64,000 bases of DNA from Enhydrobacter aerosaccus. GTDB lineage: Bacteria > Pseudomonadota > Alphaproteobacteria > Reyranellales > Reyranellaceae. This document shows positions 1 through 9,882 of the stretch, piece after piece. Every line of letters starts with the position of its first letter. Positions within the stretch are counted from its first letter, which is position 1. Where the stretch lies: contig CAIKZO010000016.1 in assembly GCA_903832005.1 (NCBI GenBank), forward strand, positions 1 through 64,000, read 5' to 3'. Under the pieces are notes generated by a model, which saw only the letters and a program-made list of their open reading frames with translations, did not search any database and was not told the DNA's origin. The position numbers were made by a program, and so were the translations under genes.

Positions 1-26
1 CCCCCCCGCGACGCCCCCTCGAAAGC

Positions 27-242
27 CTATTTCAATCCGGCCGCGATATTCTTGAACCCATTCTGGGTCTGCTGGCCGTAATCCGTGATCTTGGCGCTCC
101 GGTCCACGAACTGCTGGGCGGACTCGGGCACTTTGTAGCCCAGCACCGTCTCCGGCAGCTTCACGTGGAAGCCGCTCGTGAACCCGAGATAGATCACTCC
201 CAGGAACGCGAGCTTGAAGGTCCAACCAAGAATGAAACGCAT
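27..242 (-). CDS. small single-pass membrane protein, unknown function
   Basis: A 71-residue protein that I do not recognise. It starts MRFILGWTFK and has one hydrophobic segment at about residues 4-22, followed by a polar tail ending NIAAGLK. This is the layout of a small inner-membrane protein with one anchor. The frame is open further upstream to about 425, but that part reads as low-complexity Arg-rich sequence. The ATG at 242 is preceded by an AAGGAA-like ribosome site 5-10 bases upstream, so I start there. It is transcribed in the same direction as the LysR gene, about 100 bases downstream of it. Confidence 0.6.
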   Translation of the reverse strand: MRFILGWTFKLAFLGVIYLGFTSGFHVKLPETVLGYKVPESAQQFVDRSAKITDYGQQTQNGFKNIAAGLK

Positions 243-339
243 GTGGTTCCTTGAATTCCTGCAGACAGGATAAGTCCGCGCGAGGAATCGCGGCAGGGGC
301 AGATTCGTATCAATTGTCATAGCCGGCGAAGCAGAAGCG

Positions 340-1191
340 TCACTTCTCCTTCTGACGCCCGGAAAAGCTCGCGCGAACATGGTCGGCAAGGTCACGCGCG
401 GCCGGGCTAAGTCCCGGTGGCGCATAGAGATTTATGCGGAACTCCGGCAGCGACGGCAGCCGCGCTTCGCGTCCCAAAATCTCGAAACGTTCCGGTACGG
501 AAGACCTGAGCAAGGGCGCGACGGCGAGATCGGCCTCGAGGGCCGCGTGCACCGGCTCCATGCGACTGACTTCGCAGACGGCGCGCCAGTCGCGACGCAC
601 CTTTCCCAGCGCCTCGATCGCGACGGGACGGAAGGTGCACGAGGGCGCACCGAGCGAGACCGGCAACGGAGTCTTGGCATAGGCATCGCCGCCCGGCGCG
701 CCGACCCAGACGAGACGATCGGTGCGCAAGGTCTCGCCCTGCCGGCCGCACTCGGTCTCGGTGGTGAGCGTGAGATCCACGCCGCCCGAGCGCAGCTGCT
801 GCAAAACGATCTTCGAATCTTCACAGACGAGACTGACCTGCACCTTCGGCTGCGCCTTGGCGAAGCGGCGCAGGATCGACGGCACGAAGCTGCCGATAAT
901 GTCGTAGGGCACGCCGAAACGGACCTCGCCTTCGAAGGGCGCCGCGCGCATCGCTGTCACCAGTTCGTCGCTCTGCGCCACCAACCGGCGCGCCTGCGCT
1001 TCCAGCCGCTCGCCGGCGGGCGCCAGCACCAGCCGCCGTCCGGCACGCTCGAACAGCCGGCTGTCGAGCGCCTCCTCCAGCCGCTTGATCTGTTGGCTCG
1101 CGGCGGCCTGGCTCATGTTGAGCACCGAGGCCGCGGAGGTGACGCCCCCTGAATCGACGACCGCCAGGAAAGTGCGCAGGAGATCAATCAT
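340..1191 (-). CDS. LysR-family transcriptional regulator
   Basis: A 283-residue LysR regulator. The N-terminal winged helix-turn-helix (about residues 1-60) carries the family pattern, with a TSAASVLNMSQAAASQQIKR recognition region and RLFER at its end. The rest is the periplasmic-binding-protein-like effector domain. It is divergent from the DapA-family lyase with about 46 bases between the two starts, the usual arrangement for a LysR protein controlling its neighbour and itself. The effector is unknown; a substrate or product of the lyase is the natural guess. Confidence 0.9.
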   Translation of the reverse strand: MIDLLRTFLAVVDSGGVTSAASVLNMSQAAASQQIKRLEEALDSRLFERAGRRLVLAPAGERLEAQARRLVAQSDELVTAMRAAPFEGEVRFGVPYDIIGSFVPSILRRFAKAQPKVQVSLVCEDSKIVLQQLRSGGVDLTLTTETECGRQGETLRTDRLVWVGAPGGDAYAKTPLPVSLGAPSCTFRPVAIEALGKVRRDWRAVCEVSRMEPVHAALEADLAVAPLLRSSVPERFEILGREARLPSLPEFRINLYAPPGLSPAARDLADHVRASFSGRQKEK

Positions 1192-1195
1192 AACA

Positions 1196-1230
1196 AATAC
1201 CGAACGATCATATTAAAAACATTCGATATT
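1196..1230. promoter_or_regulatory. imperfect inverted repeat, candidate LysR operator
   Basis: The AT-rich gap between the LysR and lyase genes contains AATACCGAACG, a 13-base spacer, then CATTCGATATT. The arms match at 9 of 11 positions. A dyad in a divergent LysR promoter region is what a LysR operator looks like. This is inference from position and symmetry only. Confidence 0.4.
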
Positions 1231-1237
1231 CTTATAT

Positions 1238-2143
1238 ATGAAAACAGCCCATCCTGACAGCATGAACACCAAGCCCTCGGGCCTTTGGGTCCCGCTGATC
1301 ACGCCGTTCAAGGACGGCGCCGTCGACTACGCGAGCTACGACCGCCTGATCGACCACTACCTGGCCTTCGGCGTCGACGGGCTCTTCCCGCTCGGCACCA
1401 CGGGCGAATCCCCCACGCTCGACGACGCCGAAATCGAGCAGCTGGTCGAGCGCACCGTCGCGCGCGCCGGCAAGACGCCGGTCTTCGTGGGCGTGGGTGG
1501 CAACGCCACGGCCAAGGTGACCAAGGCCCTGAAGCGGCTGGAGCGCTTGCCCTTCGCCGGCATCGTGTCGGTCTGCCCCTACTACAATCGGCCGAGCCAG
1601 GACGGGCTGATCGCGCACTTCAAGGCGATCGCCGGGGCAACCGATCGCGCCGTGATGATCTACAACATTCCCTATCGCACGGCGGTCAATCTCTCCAACG
1701 ACTCGCTGCTCGAACTCGCGGAGGTGCCCAACATCGTGGGCGCCAAGGACAGTTCGGGCTCGATCGCCCAGTCGCTCGACCTGCTGGCCCGCAAGCCCGC
1801 CGACTTTTCCGTCCTGACCGGCGAAGACGCGCTCCACTTCACCATGATGGCCAATGGTGCCGAAGGCGGCATCCTGGCGGCGAGCCACCTGATGACGGCG
1901 CGCTTCGTCGAAGTGACGCGTGCCTTCCAGCGCAACGACCTTGCCGCCGCGCGCGCCGCCTGGGCGCCGCTTGCCACGCTGGTGCCGCTGCTGTTCGCCG
2001 AGGCCAACCCGATGCCGATCAAGTATCTGCTGTGGCGCCAGGGCCTGATCGCGTCGCCCGAATGTCGCCTGCCGTTGACCAGGATTTCCGATCCGCTGGC
2101 GCGTAGACTGGATGCGATGCTGACCGACCGCCTCGCTGCGTGA
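1238..2143 (+). CDS. dihydrodipicolinate synthase / N-acetylneuraminate lyase family protein
   Basis: A class I aldolase of the DapA family, 301 residues from this ATG. Visible active-site elements are GTTGES at 53-58, a Tyr at 116 in CPYYNRPSQ, YNIPYR at 142-147 and the Schiff-base Lys170 in VGAKDSSG. The Arg at 147 matches the residue that binds aspartate semialdehyde in true DapA, so lysine biosynthesis is possible. The divergent LysR neighbour and the lack of other lysine genes also fit a catabolic 2-keto acid lyase. A second ATG at 1262 gives 293 residues and leaves more room for a promoter. Neither start has a clear ribosome site. The stop overlaps the next gene's GTG. Confidence 0.85.
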   Translation: MKTAHPDSMNTKPSGLWVPLITPFKDGAVDYASYDRLIDHYLAFGVDGLFPLGTTGESPTLDDAEIEQLVERTVARAGKTPVFVGVGGNATAKVTKALKRLERLPFAGIVSVCPYYNRPSQDGLIAHFKAIAGATDRAVMIYNIPYRTAVNLSNDSLLELAEVPNIVGAKDSSGSIAQSLDLLARKPADFSVLTGEDALHFTMMANGAEGGILAASHLMTARFVEVTRAFQRNDLAAARAAWAPLATLVPLLFAEANPMPIKYLLWRQGLIASPECRLPLTRISDPLARRLDAMLTDRLAA

Positions 2144-2604
2144 CTCTCGACCTCGCGCATCTCCTTGCGCTCAACAACGCGCACGCGACGGAACTGTCGT
2201 GGCTCGAACCGGCGCGGCTGGCGCAACTGATCGACCGCGCCTTCTTCGTGCACGCCCTCGGCGATGCGGAGGCCTTCCTGCTCGCCTTCGACCAGGCAGC
2301 CGATTACGACAGCCCCAACTTCCTGTGGTTTCGCGACCGCTACCCCCGCTTCGTCTATGTCGATCGGATCGTGGTGGCGCCGGCCGCCCGCGGGCGTGGC
2401 CACGCGCGACGGCTCTATGACGCATTGTTCGAAGCAGCCCGTCACGCCGGACACGAACGCATCGTCTGCGAGGTCAACACCGAACCGCCCAATCCCGCAT
2501 CGGATGCGTTCCATGCGGCGCTGGGCTTCGTCGAGATCGGCGCCGCCGCCATCCACGGCGGCGCCAAGCGCGTGCGTTACCTCGAACGAAGACTGGCGCT
2601 TTAG
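2140..2604 (+). CDS. GNAT family N-acetyltransferase
   Basis: A 154-residue GNAT acetyltransferase. The acetyl-CoA binding motif A is visible as [20 protein letters not shown], followed by [11 protein letters not shown] near the end, the usual fourth-strand signature. It starts with GTG overlapping the stop codon of the DapA-family gene, so the two are translationally coupled and probably work together. The substrate cannot be told from the sequence. Its 3' end overlaps the convergent mscL gene by four bases. Confidence 0.8.
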   Translation: MTLDLAHLLALNNAHATELSWLEPARLAQLIDRAFFVHALGDAEAFLLAFDQAADYDSPNFLWFRDRYPRFVYVDRIVVAPAARGRGHARRLYDALFEAARHAGHERIVCEVNTEPPNPASDAFHAALGFVEIGAAAIHGGAKRVRYLERRLAL

Positions 2605-3023
2605 GCGCGCGCCTTCAGGAGATCGCGGATTTCCGTCAGCAGCTCGGCTTCCTTCGACGGCGGCGCGGGCGGCGGCGGGGCGGCTGCTTCCTGCTTCATC
2701 AGCCGGTTCATGCCGCGCACCACCAGGAACATCACGAAGGCCACGATGAGGAAGTTCACCGTGATGGTGATGAAGGTGCCGTAGCCCAGCGTGGCGCCCG
2801 CCTTCTTGGCTGCGTCATAGGTCGGCGCAGCGCTCGAGGCGGCGGTGAGGCCGATGAAGTAGTTGGTGAAATCGAGGCCGCCGGCGATACGGCCGATGAC
2901 CGGCATGATCACGTCGCTGACCAGCGATTCGACGATCTTGCCGAAAGCCGCACCGATAATGACACCGATCGCCAGGTCGACGACGTTGCCCCGCAACGCG
3001 AATTTCTTGAATTCCTGAAGCAT
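2601..3023 (-). CDS. mscL: large-conductance mechanosensitive channel MscL
   Basis: A 140-residue MscL, the pentameric inner-membrane pore that opens on osmotic downshock. The N-terminus [20 protein letters not shown] followed by [15 protein letters not shown] is the family hallmark and forms the first transmembrane pore helix. A second hydrophobic helix ([15 protein letters not shown]) lies near residues 90-105. The cytoplasmic C-terminal helix contains a short Pro/Ala-rich stretch before it. Length and order are normal. It is transcribed in the same direction as the AEC permease upstream, with about 20 bases between them. Confidence 0.95.
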   Translation of the reverse strand: MLQEFKKFALRGNVVDLAIGVIIGAAFGKIVESLVSDVIMPVIGRIAGGLDFTNYFIGLTAASSAAPTYDAAKKAGATLGYGTFITITVNFLIVAFVMFLVVRGMNRLMKQEAAAPPPPAPPSKEAELLTEIRDLLKARA

Positions 3024-3042
3024 GCTCTTCTCCCTCTTCTTG

Positions 3043-3987
3043 TCAGGTCACGCGCAGCCACACCAGCAGAGCAGAAACCGTCACCACCGAAAAGCCCGTC
3101 GAGAGCAGGACCGTGGCAGTGTTCTGCTCGACCGAAATATCGAACTGCTTGGCCAGCACGAAGGCGTTGGCGGCTGTCGGCAAGGATGCCATCAGCAGGG
3201 CCACCTTGCCTGCGACCGAATTGAGATCGACGAAGAACGGCAGGATCACGAAGGCAAGCGCCGGCTGGACCAGCAGCTTGATCACCGTCATCAGCCCCGC
3301 TTCGACCAGGCCACTCTTCACCGACTTGTCCGACAGAAAGAGCCCGATCGCGAACAGCGCGCAGGGCGCCGCGGCCGCGCCCAGAAGATCGATCCACTTC
3401 TCGATCGGCACGGGCATCGGCAGGCCCGCGCCCGAATAGACAATGCCGAGCCCGATCGACAGCGGCAGCGGATTGCGCGCGACGTTGAAGGCCGCGCGCA
3501 GGAACGTCCGCACCGGACCGCGCCCCGCGGCGACGTCGAGTTCGATCAGCATGACGCCGAACACCATCGACACGACGGCCGTCACGATCACTGTCAGCAT
3601 CGCGGGCGGTAGCCCCTGTTCGCCGAACGCCGCGATGCAGAGGGGCACACCCATGTAGCCCACGTTGCCCCACGAGGCCGCGATGGCCTGCAGGCTCATG
3701 GCTGCGAGGCCGCCCTTGCCGACGAGACGCGTCACCACCATGCCAAGCGCGAAGGTGGCCACGAACGCCACGCCGAAGCCCAGCATCAACTGCGGATCGA
3801 GCACTGCCGCGACCGGTGTGCGCGCCAGGGTGCCGAAAAACAGTACCGGCAGGGCGAAATAGCTGACGAACGCATTGAGCGCGCCTGTCGCTTCGCCGCC
3901 CAAGATGCGCCAGCGGCCGGCCAGGTAGCCCGCCAGAATCACCCCGAAAATGGGGAAGGCGACATTCAGGATGGCTTGCAGGGCCAC
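3043..3987 (-). CDS. AEC family (auxin efflux carrier-like) permease
   Basis: A 314-residue integral membrane protein of the AEC transporter family, with about ten hydrophobic segments arranged as two halves. The start [20 protein letters not shown] and the central loop with Asn/Pro-rich residues ([11 protein letters not shown]) are typical. Bacterial members move small carboxylates such as malate or malonate, or are linked to stress. The substrate here is unknown. The gene sits just upstream of mscL on the same strand, and its own upstream region is the AT-rich divergent promoter region at about 3990-4050. Confidence 0.82.
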   Translation of the reverse strand: MALQAILNVAFPIFGVILAGYLAGRWRILGGEATGALNAFVSYFALPVLFFGTLARTPVAAVLDPQLMLGFGVAFVATFALGMVVTRLVGKGGLAAMSLQAIAASWGNVGYMGVPLCIAAFGEQGLPPAMLTVIVTAVVSMVFGVMLIELDVAAGRGPVRTFLRAAFNVARNPLPLSIGLGIVYSGAGLPMPVPIEKWIDLLGAAAAPCALFAIGLFLSDKSVKSGLVEAGLMTVIKLLVQPALAFVILPFFVDLNSVAGKVALLMASLPTAANAFVLAKQFDISVEQNTATVLLSTGFSVVTVSALLVWLRVT

Positions 3988-4010
3988 ATCTCCAGTGAAA
4001 CATTAAGAAT

Positions 4011-4039
4011 TTGACATAAAATGCGTAAATATAATAATA
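4011..4039 (+). promoter_or_regulatory. candidate sigma-70 promoter
   Basis: TTGACA at 4011-4016 is followed, after a 16-17 base AT-rich spacer, by AATAAT/ATAATA at 4033-4039. A transcript starting near 4046 would have a leader of about 50 bases before the ATG at 4099. The -35 match is perfect and the -10 is approximate. Confidence 0.5.
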
Positions 4040-4098
4040 TTTTCGCACAATTGAGGCCGCACCGCCCCCTTCCCGTATAGCGGCCCAGGAGAAGATTT

Positions 4099-4476
4099 AT
4101 GCGTCTCATGATCGCCTGCGCGGCGGCCGTGGCTGCGGTCGCGTTTGCCGCCCCCTCTTTCGCCCAAGAAGCTACGCCGGATGCGGCCCCCATTGCCAAG
4201 CCGAAGGTCGGCACCACGGCCTATTGCAACACGCTGAAGAGCACGTCGGCCAAGACCTCGTGCCTGAAGCGCGTTCACGCCTCGGCCGCCAAGCCGGCCG
4301 CGACCAAGACCGCGAAGGCCTCCAAGACCAAGAAGCCCGCGACTGACGCGACGGCCGCACCGAAGGACTCCTCGGCCCAGCTCACGCCGCCGGCCGCCGC
4401 TTCGGCGCCCGCGCCGATCCAGCAGGCCCAGCCGTCGACGATCGTCGTCCCGCCGCTGCCGCAGAAGACAATCTAG
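4099..4476 (+). CDS. small secreted Ala/Lys/Pro-rich protein
   Basis: A 125-residue exported protein that I cannot assign. The first 22 residues form a clean Sec signal peptide (cleavage probably after SFAQ). A short folded-looking stretch follows, with two cysteines in YCNTLKSTSAKTSCLKR, which could form a disulfide. The remaining 75 residues are a low-complexity linker rich in Ala, Lys, Thr and Pro, suggesting a periplasmic or envelope-associated tail. AGGAGAAG lies 7-14 bases before the ATG. The two-Cys segment faintly recalls PsiF-type repeats, but I would not rely on it. Confidence 0.7.
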   Translation: MRLMIACAAAVAAVAFAAPSFAQEATPDAAPIAKPKVGTTAYCNTLKSTSAKTSCLKRVHASAAKPAATKTAKASKTKKPATDATAAPKDSSAQLTPPAAASAPAPIQQAQPSTIVVPPLPQKTI

Positions 4477-4499
4477 TATCAACGCTTCGCGTTGATACT
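4475..4499. repeat. perfect palindrome with CTTCG loop
   Basis: AGTATCAACG and its exact complement flank a CTTCG loop, starting on the last base of the secreted-protein stop codon. The stem is 10 bp and the loop resembles a stable UUCG tetraloop. No T-run follows on the plus strand, so it is either a weak terminator or an mRNA 3'-end stabilising hairpin. Confidence 0.6.
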
Positions 4500-4600
4500 G
4501 GTGGGCGGCAGGCGTTGTAATCAACGCCGAGAGCCCACGCCGCTGTTATAGAGACGCCATGCCGGCTAGTCTCCGCTCTCCCTAACGGAGGGAGAGCGAG

Positions 4601-5464
4601 ATGGCGCATTCAGCCAGTTTGATATCGACCGAGGATTTGGCGCGCCAGATGGGTGCGCCGGCCTTGCGCATTTTCGACTGCACGACTTACCTCAGGCCCC
4701 GACCTGAAGGCGGCTACAACGCCGAAAGCGGGCGCGCGAATTACGACAAGGGTCACATTCCCGGGGCCACTTATCTCGATCTCGGCGCCGACTTCTCCGA
4801 TCCCGCGTCGTCGCTGCGCTTCACCCTCCCGCCCCTCGAGACACTGACCAAGGCGTTCGCCGCCGCGGGCATCGGCCACGGCACCTTCGTCGTGCTCTAC
4901 AGTCACGGCACGCCGACCTGGGCGACACGCTTCTGGTGGATGCTGCGCGCGGTGGGCTTCGACGACACCGCGATCCTCGATGGCGGCCTCGACAAATGGA
5001 AGGCCGAGAACCGGCCACTCGAGACCAAGGCGTCGACCCATCCCGCCGCGACGCTGTCGTTGCGCGCGCGGCCCGGCCTCTTCGTCGACAAGGCTGTGAT
5101 CAAGGACGCGATCGGCAAGCAAGGCACCCTGACGCTGAACGCGCTCAGCCACGACCAGCACAAAGGCAGCGGCGGTGTCGCCTACGGCCGCGCCGGCCGC
5201 ATCGCGGGCTCGTCCTGCGTGCCGGCGGCCAGCCTGTTCGGCGCCGACAAGACAATGAAGCCGATTAGCGAATTGCGCGCGGCCTTCGACGGCGTGGGCG
5301 CGGCACCCGACAAGCAGGTGCTGGTCTATTGCGGCGGCGGGATCGCGGCCACGGTCGACGCCTTCGTGCTGACCGCGCTGCTTGGCCACACCAACGTGGC
5401 GGTGTACGACAACTCGATGCAGGAATGGTCGAACGATGCCAGCCTGCCGATGGAAGTGGGATGA
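4601..5464 (+). CDS. two-domain rhodanese-type sulfurtransferase
   Basis: A 287-residue tandem-rhodanese sulfurtransferase of the SseA / thiosulfate sulfurtransferase group. The N-terminal inactive domain (about 1-140) has the DxxLGADF and DGGLDKW landmarks. The C-terminal active domain carries catalytic Cys244 in the loop CGGGIAA (244-250). This loop differs from the textbook CGSGVTA of mercaptopyruvate sulfurtransferases and CRKGVTA of thiosulfate sulfurtransferases, so the donor is uncertain. GGAGGGAGAG precedes the ATG. It opens a three-gene operon with a DUF1330 protein and an unknown protein. Confidence 0.88.
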   Translation: MAHSASLISTEDLARQMGAPALRIFDCTTYLRPRPEGGYNAESGRANYDKGHIPGATYLDLGADFSDPASSLRFTLPPLETLTKAFAAAGIGHGTFVVLYSHGTPTWATRFWWMLRAVGFDDTAILDGGLDKWKAENRPLETKASTHPAATLSLRARPGLFVDKAVIKDAIGKQGTLTLNALSHDQHKGSGGVAYGRAGRIAGSSCVPAASLFGADKTMKPISELRAAFDGVGAAPDKQVLVYCGGGIAATVDAFVLTALLGHTNVAVYDNSMQEWSNDASLPMEVG

Positions 5465-5474
5465 GGAGGAACGA

Positions 5475-5768
5475 ATGGCTGCCTATATCATCGTCGAAGT
5501 GGAGACGACGGACGAAGCCTTGATGGCCGAGTACCGCAAGCACACCCCGGAAGCGGTCACCAAATTCGGTGGCAAGTTCGCCGTGCGCGGCGGCAAGACC
5601 CGGACGCTCGAAGGCGGCTGGACGCCCTCGCGCATCGTCGTGCTCGAGTTCCCCACCTACGCCAAGGCGGAGGAATTCTACGACTCCGAACATTACAAGC
5701 CGATCCTGGCGATGCGGCTGAAGGCCGGAAAATCCAAGGCGATCCTCGTCGACGGATATAATGGCTGA
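5475..5768 (+). CDS. DUF1330 family protein
   Basis: A 97-residue protein of the DUF1330 family, small dimeric alpha-beta barrels of the ferredoxin-like fold. Characteristic stretches are AAYIIVEVE at the start, FGGKFAVRGG in the middle and VVLEFPTYAKAEEFYDS followed by YKPI. No enzymatic role is established for the family. The ATG at 5475 has a near-perfect AGGAGGA just upstream and begins 10 bases after the sulfurtransferase stop. Its 3' end overlaps the next gene by eight bases, so the three genes are very probably one operon. Confidence 0.85.
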   Translation: MAAYIIVEVETTDEALMAEYRKHTPEAVTKFGGKFAVRGGKTRTLEGGWTPSRIVVLEFPTYAKAEEFYDSEHYKPILAMRLKAGKSKAILVDGYNG

Positions 5769-6822
5769 ACTGGCGGCCTATCGGGCCGTCGGCACCCTCT
5801 ACAATGCATTGATGACGTCGCTGGTGTTGGGTCTGGTGACCCGGCGCGGCGAGGACACGGCGCGCGACTACGTCTTCCGTCACTTCCGCCGGCAGCATCT
5901 GGAAAAATTTCTGCCCGGCATCCAGAAGCTCGGCCTCGCCGGCCTGCCCGCCGCGCCGACCTGCGCGCTCTATCACTATCACTCGAACGCGCTGGGCGGC
6001 GTGAAGACCGGCTACCTGCAGGAGAGCGACCGCAAGGCGTGGGTGCGCTATCCGCCGCCGCGCTGGATCTGGAAAGGCACGGCGATCGCCGCCGTGCCGC
6101 ATGCGGTGTCGGCCGCGATGCTGCACGGCTGGCACGGCCACAACGGCGTGTCGTTGGGCAAGCCCGGCCTGGGCTTCGTCTGCACCGGCATGACGGTCGA
6201 CGGCATGCCCGGCCTCGAAGGCTATTACATCGAGCACGACCGGCCGCTGAAGGAAGAAGAGCGCGTACGCTTTGCTTACGGCACCGAGGAGATGCCGCGA
6301 GTCGACTGGAACGCGCAGCCCAAACTCGCAACGGAAAACTGGCCCGAAGAACGGCGGCTCAAGACTTTCCGCGCCTATGCGATCGAATATCTGCGCACCA
6401 TGCTGCCAACGTTGCAGGATCAGCTGGGACCGGCGGACGCGCAGAAGGAGATGGGCCGCGTCGCGCGCCTGGTCGGCCTGCAGTTCCACGAGGAGACGGC
6501 ACGCGACATGGATCTGCCGACCGACGTCGAACGGGGCGATCTGCAAAGCGCGCGCGATTTCGGCCGCTGGCTGTCGGCGATCCTCACCGCGAGCGGCGAG
6601 GAGATCGAGACGGTCGAGCGCGACGCCGCGGTGATCGTGACCTCAAACGGCTGGCGCGCCGTGCGCGAACTCACGCTGACGGATCCATTGCTCGCATTCG
6701 ACGCCTGGAACGAACTCTGGCTCGGCGCCGCCGCGGCGCACGACCGCTTCCTGGCCGTTCAGACTTCGCGCGCGCTCGGCGACCGCGGCTGGTCGATCAC
6801 CTGGCGGATCGCGCCGAGGTAG
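5761..6822 (+). CDS. conserved-looking protein of unknown function
   Basis: A 353-residue protein with no family I can name. It has no signal peptide and only one weak hydrophobic stretch (IAAVPHAVSAAMLHG, about residues 110-125). It is rich in His, Trp and Tyr in the segment 60-130, where LYHYHSNALGG and HGWHGHNG could bind a metal or haem. The C-terminal half looks helical. Codon usage matches its neighbours. It overlaps the DUF1330 gene by eight bases, and its last 64 bases overlap the Nudix gene on the other strand. Cytoplasmic enzyme is my guess; the function is open. Confidence 0.75.
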   Translation: MAELAAYRAVGTLYNALMTSLVLGLVTRRGEDTARDYVFRHFRRQHLEKFLPGIQKLGLAGLPAAPTCALYHYHSNALGGVKTGYLQESDRKAWVRYPPPRWIWKGTAIAAVPHAVSAAMLHGWHGHNGVSLGKPGLGFVCTGMTVDGMPGLEGYYIEHDRPLKEEERVRFAYGTEEMPRVDWNAQPKLATENWPEERRLKTFRAYAIEYLRTMLPTLQDQLGPADAQKEMGRVARLVGLQFHEETARDMDLPTDVERGDLQSARDFGRWLSAILTASGEEIETVERDAAVIVTSNGWRAVRELTLTDPLLAFDAWNELWLGAAAAHDRFLAVQTSRALGDRGWSITWRIAPR

Positions 6823-7181
6823 CCGGCCGGCAGCTTGTGCCCGGCGATCGTCTCGCCCAACTCGATCAACGGCACCCAACGAACATCTTGATGTTCGTGG
6901 CTCAGCGTCACGTCGCGCAGACCAGTTAGCGTGCAGGCAAACGCCTCGATTCGAACGAAGCGCCCGGGCAAGACTTCGAACAGATGCCCCTCAAGCGCGG
7001 CGCCAACCTCGACCTCGAGCCCGGCTTCCTCGCGCACTTCCCGCTTCAGCGCAGCGCGATGATCCTCGCCCTCGTCCGGACGTCCGCCCGGCAAATCCCA
7101 TTCGCCACGATCGTTCAGCAACAGCAGCACGGAGCCGTCGTAAATCAAGACGCCCTTGATGGAGATCGGCGGGGAACTCAT
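6759..7181 (-). CDS. Nudix hydrolase
   Basis: A 140-residue Nudix hydrolase, a metal-dependent pyrophosphohydrolase acting on nucleoside-diphosphate-linked compounds. The Nudix box GX5EX7REUXEEXGU is intact, running from GGRPDEGED to REVREEAGLE at about residues 31-56. The substrate cannot be deduced. It lies between the groEL terminator and a convergent gene whose end it overlaps by 64 bases, an unusually long convergent overlap. Confidence 0.88.
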   Translation of the reverse strand: MSSPPISIKGVLIYDGSVLLLLNDRGEWDLPGGRPDEGEDHRAALKREVREEAGLEVEVGAALEGHLFEVLPGRFVRIEAFACTLTGLRDVTLSHEHQDVRWVPLIELGETIAGHKLPAGYLGAIRQVIDQPRSPSAREV

Positions 7182-7198
7182 CGGCGTATCCTAAAAGA

Positions 7199-7226
7199 AA
7201 AGGCCGGGGATCGCTCCCCGGCCTTT
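7199..7226 (-). terminator. Rho-independent terminator of groESL
   Basis: A perfect 12-bp stem (AAAGGCCGGGGA and its complement) closes a four-base TCGC loop about 25 bases past the groEL stop. On the minus strand it is followed by TTTTCTTTT. This is a strong intrinsic terminator. Confidence 0.9.
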
Positions 7227-7250
7227 CCGTATTCCTGAAGAGGCGTGGAC

Positions 7251-8897
<1,647 letters not shown>

Positions 8898-8947
8898 CTA
8901 TTCCTTTTGAACTGTTGAGTTTGATTGGTTGAAGAGCGAGGCGCTGC

Positions 8948-9262
8948 TTAAGCGGCCTTCTTCAGGGAAGCGGCACCTTCGATGATGCCCATGATGTCCG
9001 ACTCTTTCATGATCAGCAGATCGGTACCGTCGATCTTGATCTCGGTGCCCGACCACTTGCCGAACAGGATGCGGTCGCCCTTCTTGACGTCGAGCGGCAC
9101 GAGCGTGCCCTTCTCGTCGCGAGCGCCCGGACCAACGGCGACGATCTCGCCTTCCATCGGCTTTTCCTTGGCCGTGTCGGGGATGATGATGCCCCCCTTG
9201 GTCTTGCCTTCTTCTTCAACGCGCTTGACCACGACCCGGTCGTGAAGCGGACGGAACTTCAT
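8948..9262 (-). CDS. groS: co-chaperonin GroES
   Basis: A 104-residue GroES, the heptameric lid of the GroEL chamber. [14 protein letters not shown] at the start, the mobile loop containing [14 protein letters not shown], and [15 protein letters not shown] are all present. The frame stays open upstream to 9337, but the ATG at 9262 follows a GGAGG ribosome site and gives the normal length, so the upstream portion is not used. First gene of the groESL operon. Confidence 0.97.
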   Translation of the reverse strand: MKFRPLHDRVVVKRVEEEGKTKGGIIIPDTAKEKPMEGEIVAVGPGARDEKGTLVPLDVKKGDRILFGKWSGTEIKIDGTDLLIMKESDIMGIIEGAASLKKAA

Positions 9263-9330
9263 GCTGCCTCCTCCAATTACCCTGTTGAACCCTGCGGAAC
9301 CGGAACGGTCCCACGCGAAAAACGGGCCTG

Positions 9331-9357
9331 TCAGCACTCTCAGTCGATGAGTGCCAA
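9331..9357 (-). promoter_or_regulatory. CIRCE element (HrcA operator)
   Basis: TCAGCACTC, nine bases, then GAGTGCCAA. This matches the CIRCE consensus TTAGCACTC-N9-GAGTGCTAA with one mismatch in each arm. It lies about 70 bases upstream of groES, the standard place. HrcA repression with release on heat shock is the established role. Confidence 0.92.
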
Positions 9358-9557
9358 TGGCGGACGGGATGTAAGGTTATGGGAGGAGCGAGTCAAGGTG
9401 AGCGGCCAAAGGTTCCGCCCAAATTCACAAAGTCATCTCGCACTAGCAGCAATCTCGACTGACTGCTGATAAGTCATTGATGTGGAACGTTTTTTAATGA
9501 ATTTTCGTTAAGGGTGCGTGACTATTCCTTTACTTACGTCGCGTCAAGGAGTGTTCA

Positions 9558-9824
9558 ATGGACCCTAACTTTGTTGCGCAGCTGAACGACTACAGAGTGA
9601 CAACGGCCGAAATCCTCTACTGGATGCCCGATCATCGCCACGTCCTTCAGAGCTTTGTTTGGCAAAACCTCGATCTGGCCCCTCGTTTCCCCAACCTCAC
9701 CAAGTTTCTGGATTTCTGGGACCGCGAACTCGAAGGCAAGCTGCACAAGGTGACGGTGGCCAACACCAAGCTCATCAAGCCTGCCGAATTCAAGTTCGCC
9801 TCGGGGCTCTACCACCTCCACTGA
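9558..9824 (+). CDS. usg: Usg family protein
   Basis: An 88-residue protein of the Usg family, named after the gene upstream of trpF in Caulobacter and largely confined to alphaproteobacteria. The run TTAEILYWMPDH, then VWQNLDLAPRFP, then KFLDFWDRELEG and LIKPAEFKFA matches the family almost end to end. The function is unknown. AAGGAG lies seven bases before the ATG. The 200-base leader is AT-rich near 9480-9540 and probably holds its promoter. It is transcribed divergently from groESL, and no trp gene is nearby. Confidence 0.9.
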   Translation: MDPNFVAQLNDYRVTTAEILYWMPDHRHVLQSFVWQNLDLAPRFPNLTKFLDFWDRELEGKLHKVTVANTKLIKPAEFKFASGLYHLH

Positions 9825-9882
9825 GGACGTAGTCGCGCCAGCGGCGTCCCGCTAGACTCGTCCCGCAACCGGGGGGTGAGCG

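Noticed and set aside
4475..4499. Palindrome as a definite intrinsic terminator
   Set aside because: The stem is perfect but no U-tract follows on the plus strand, so it is listed only as an inverted repeat.
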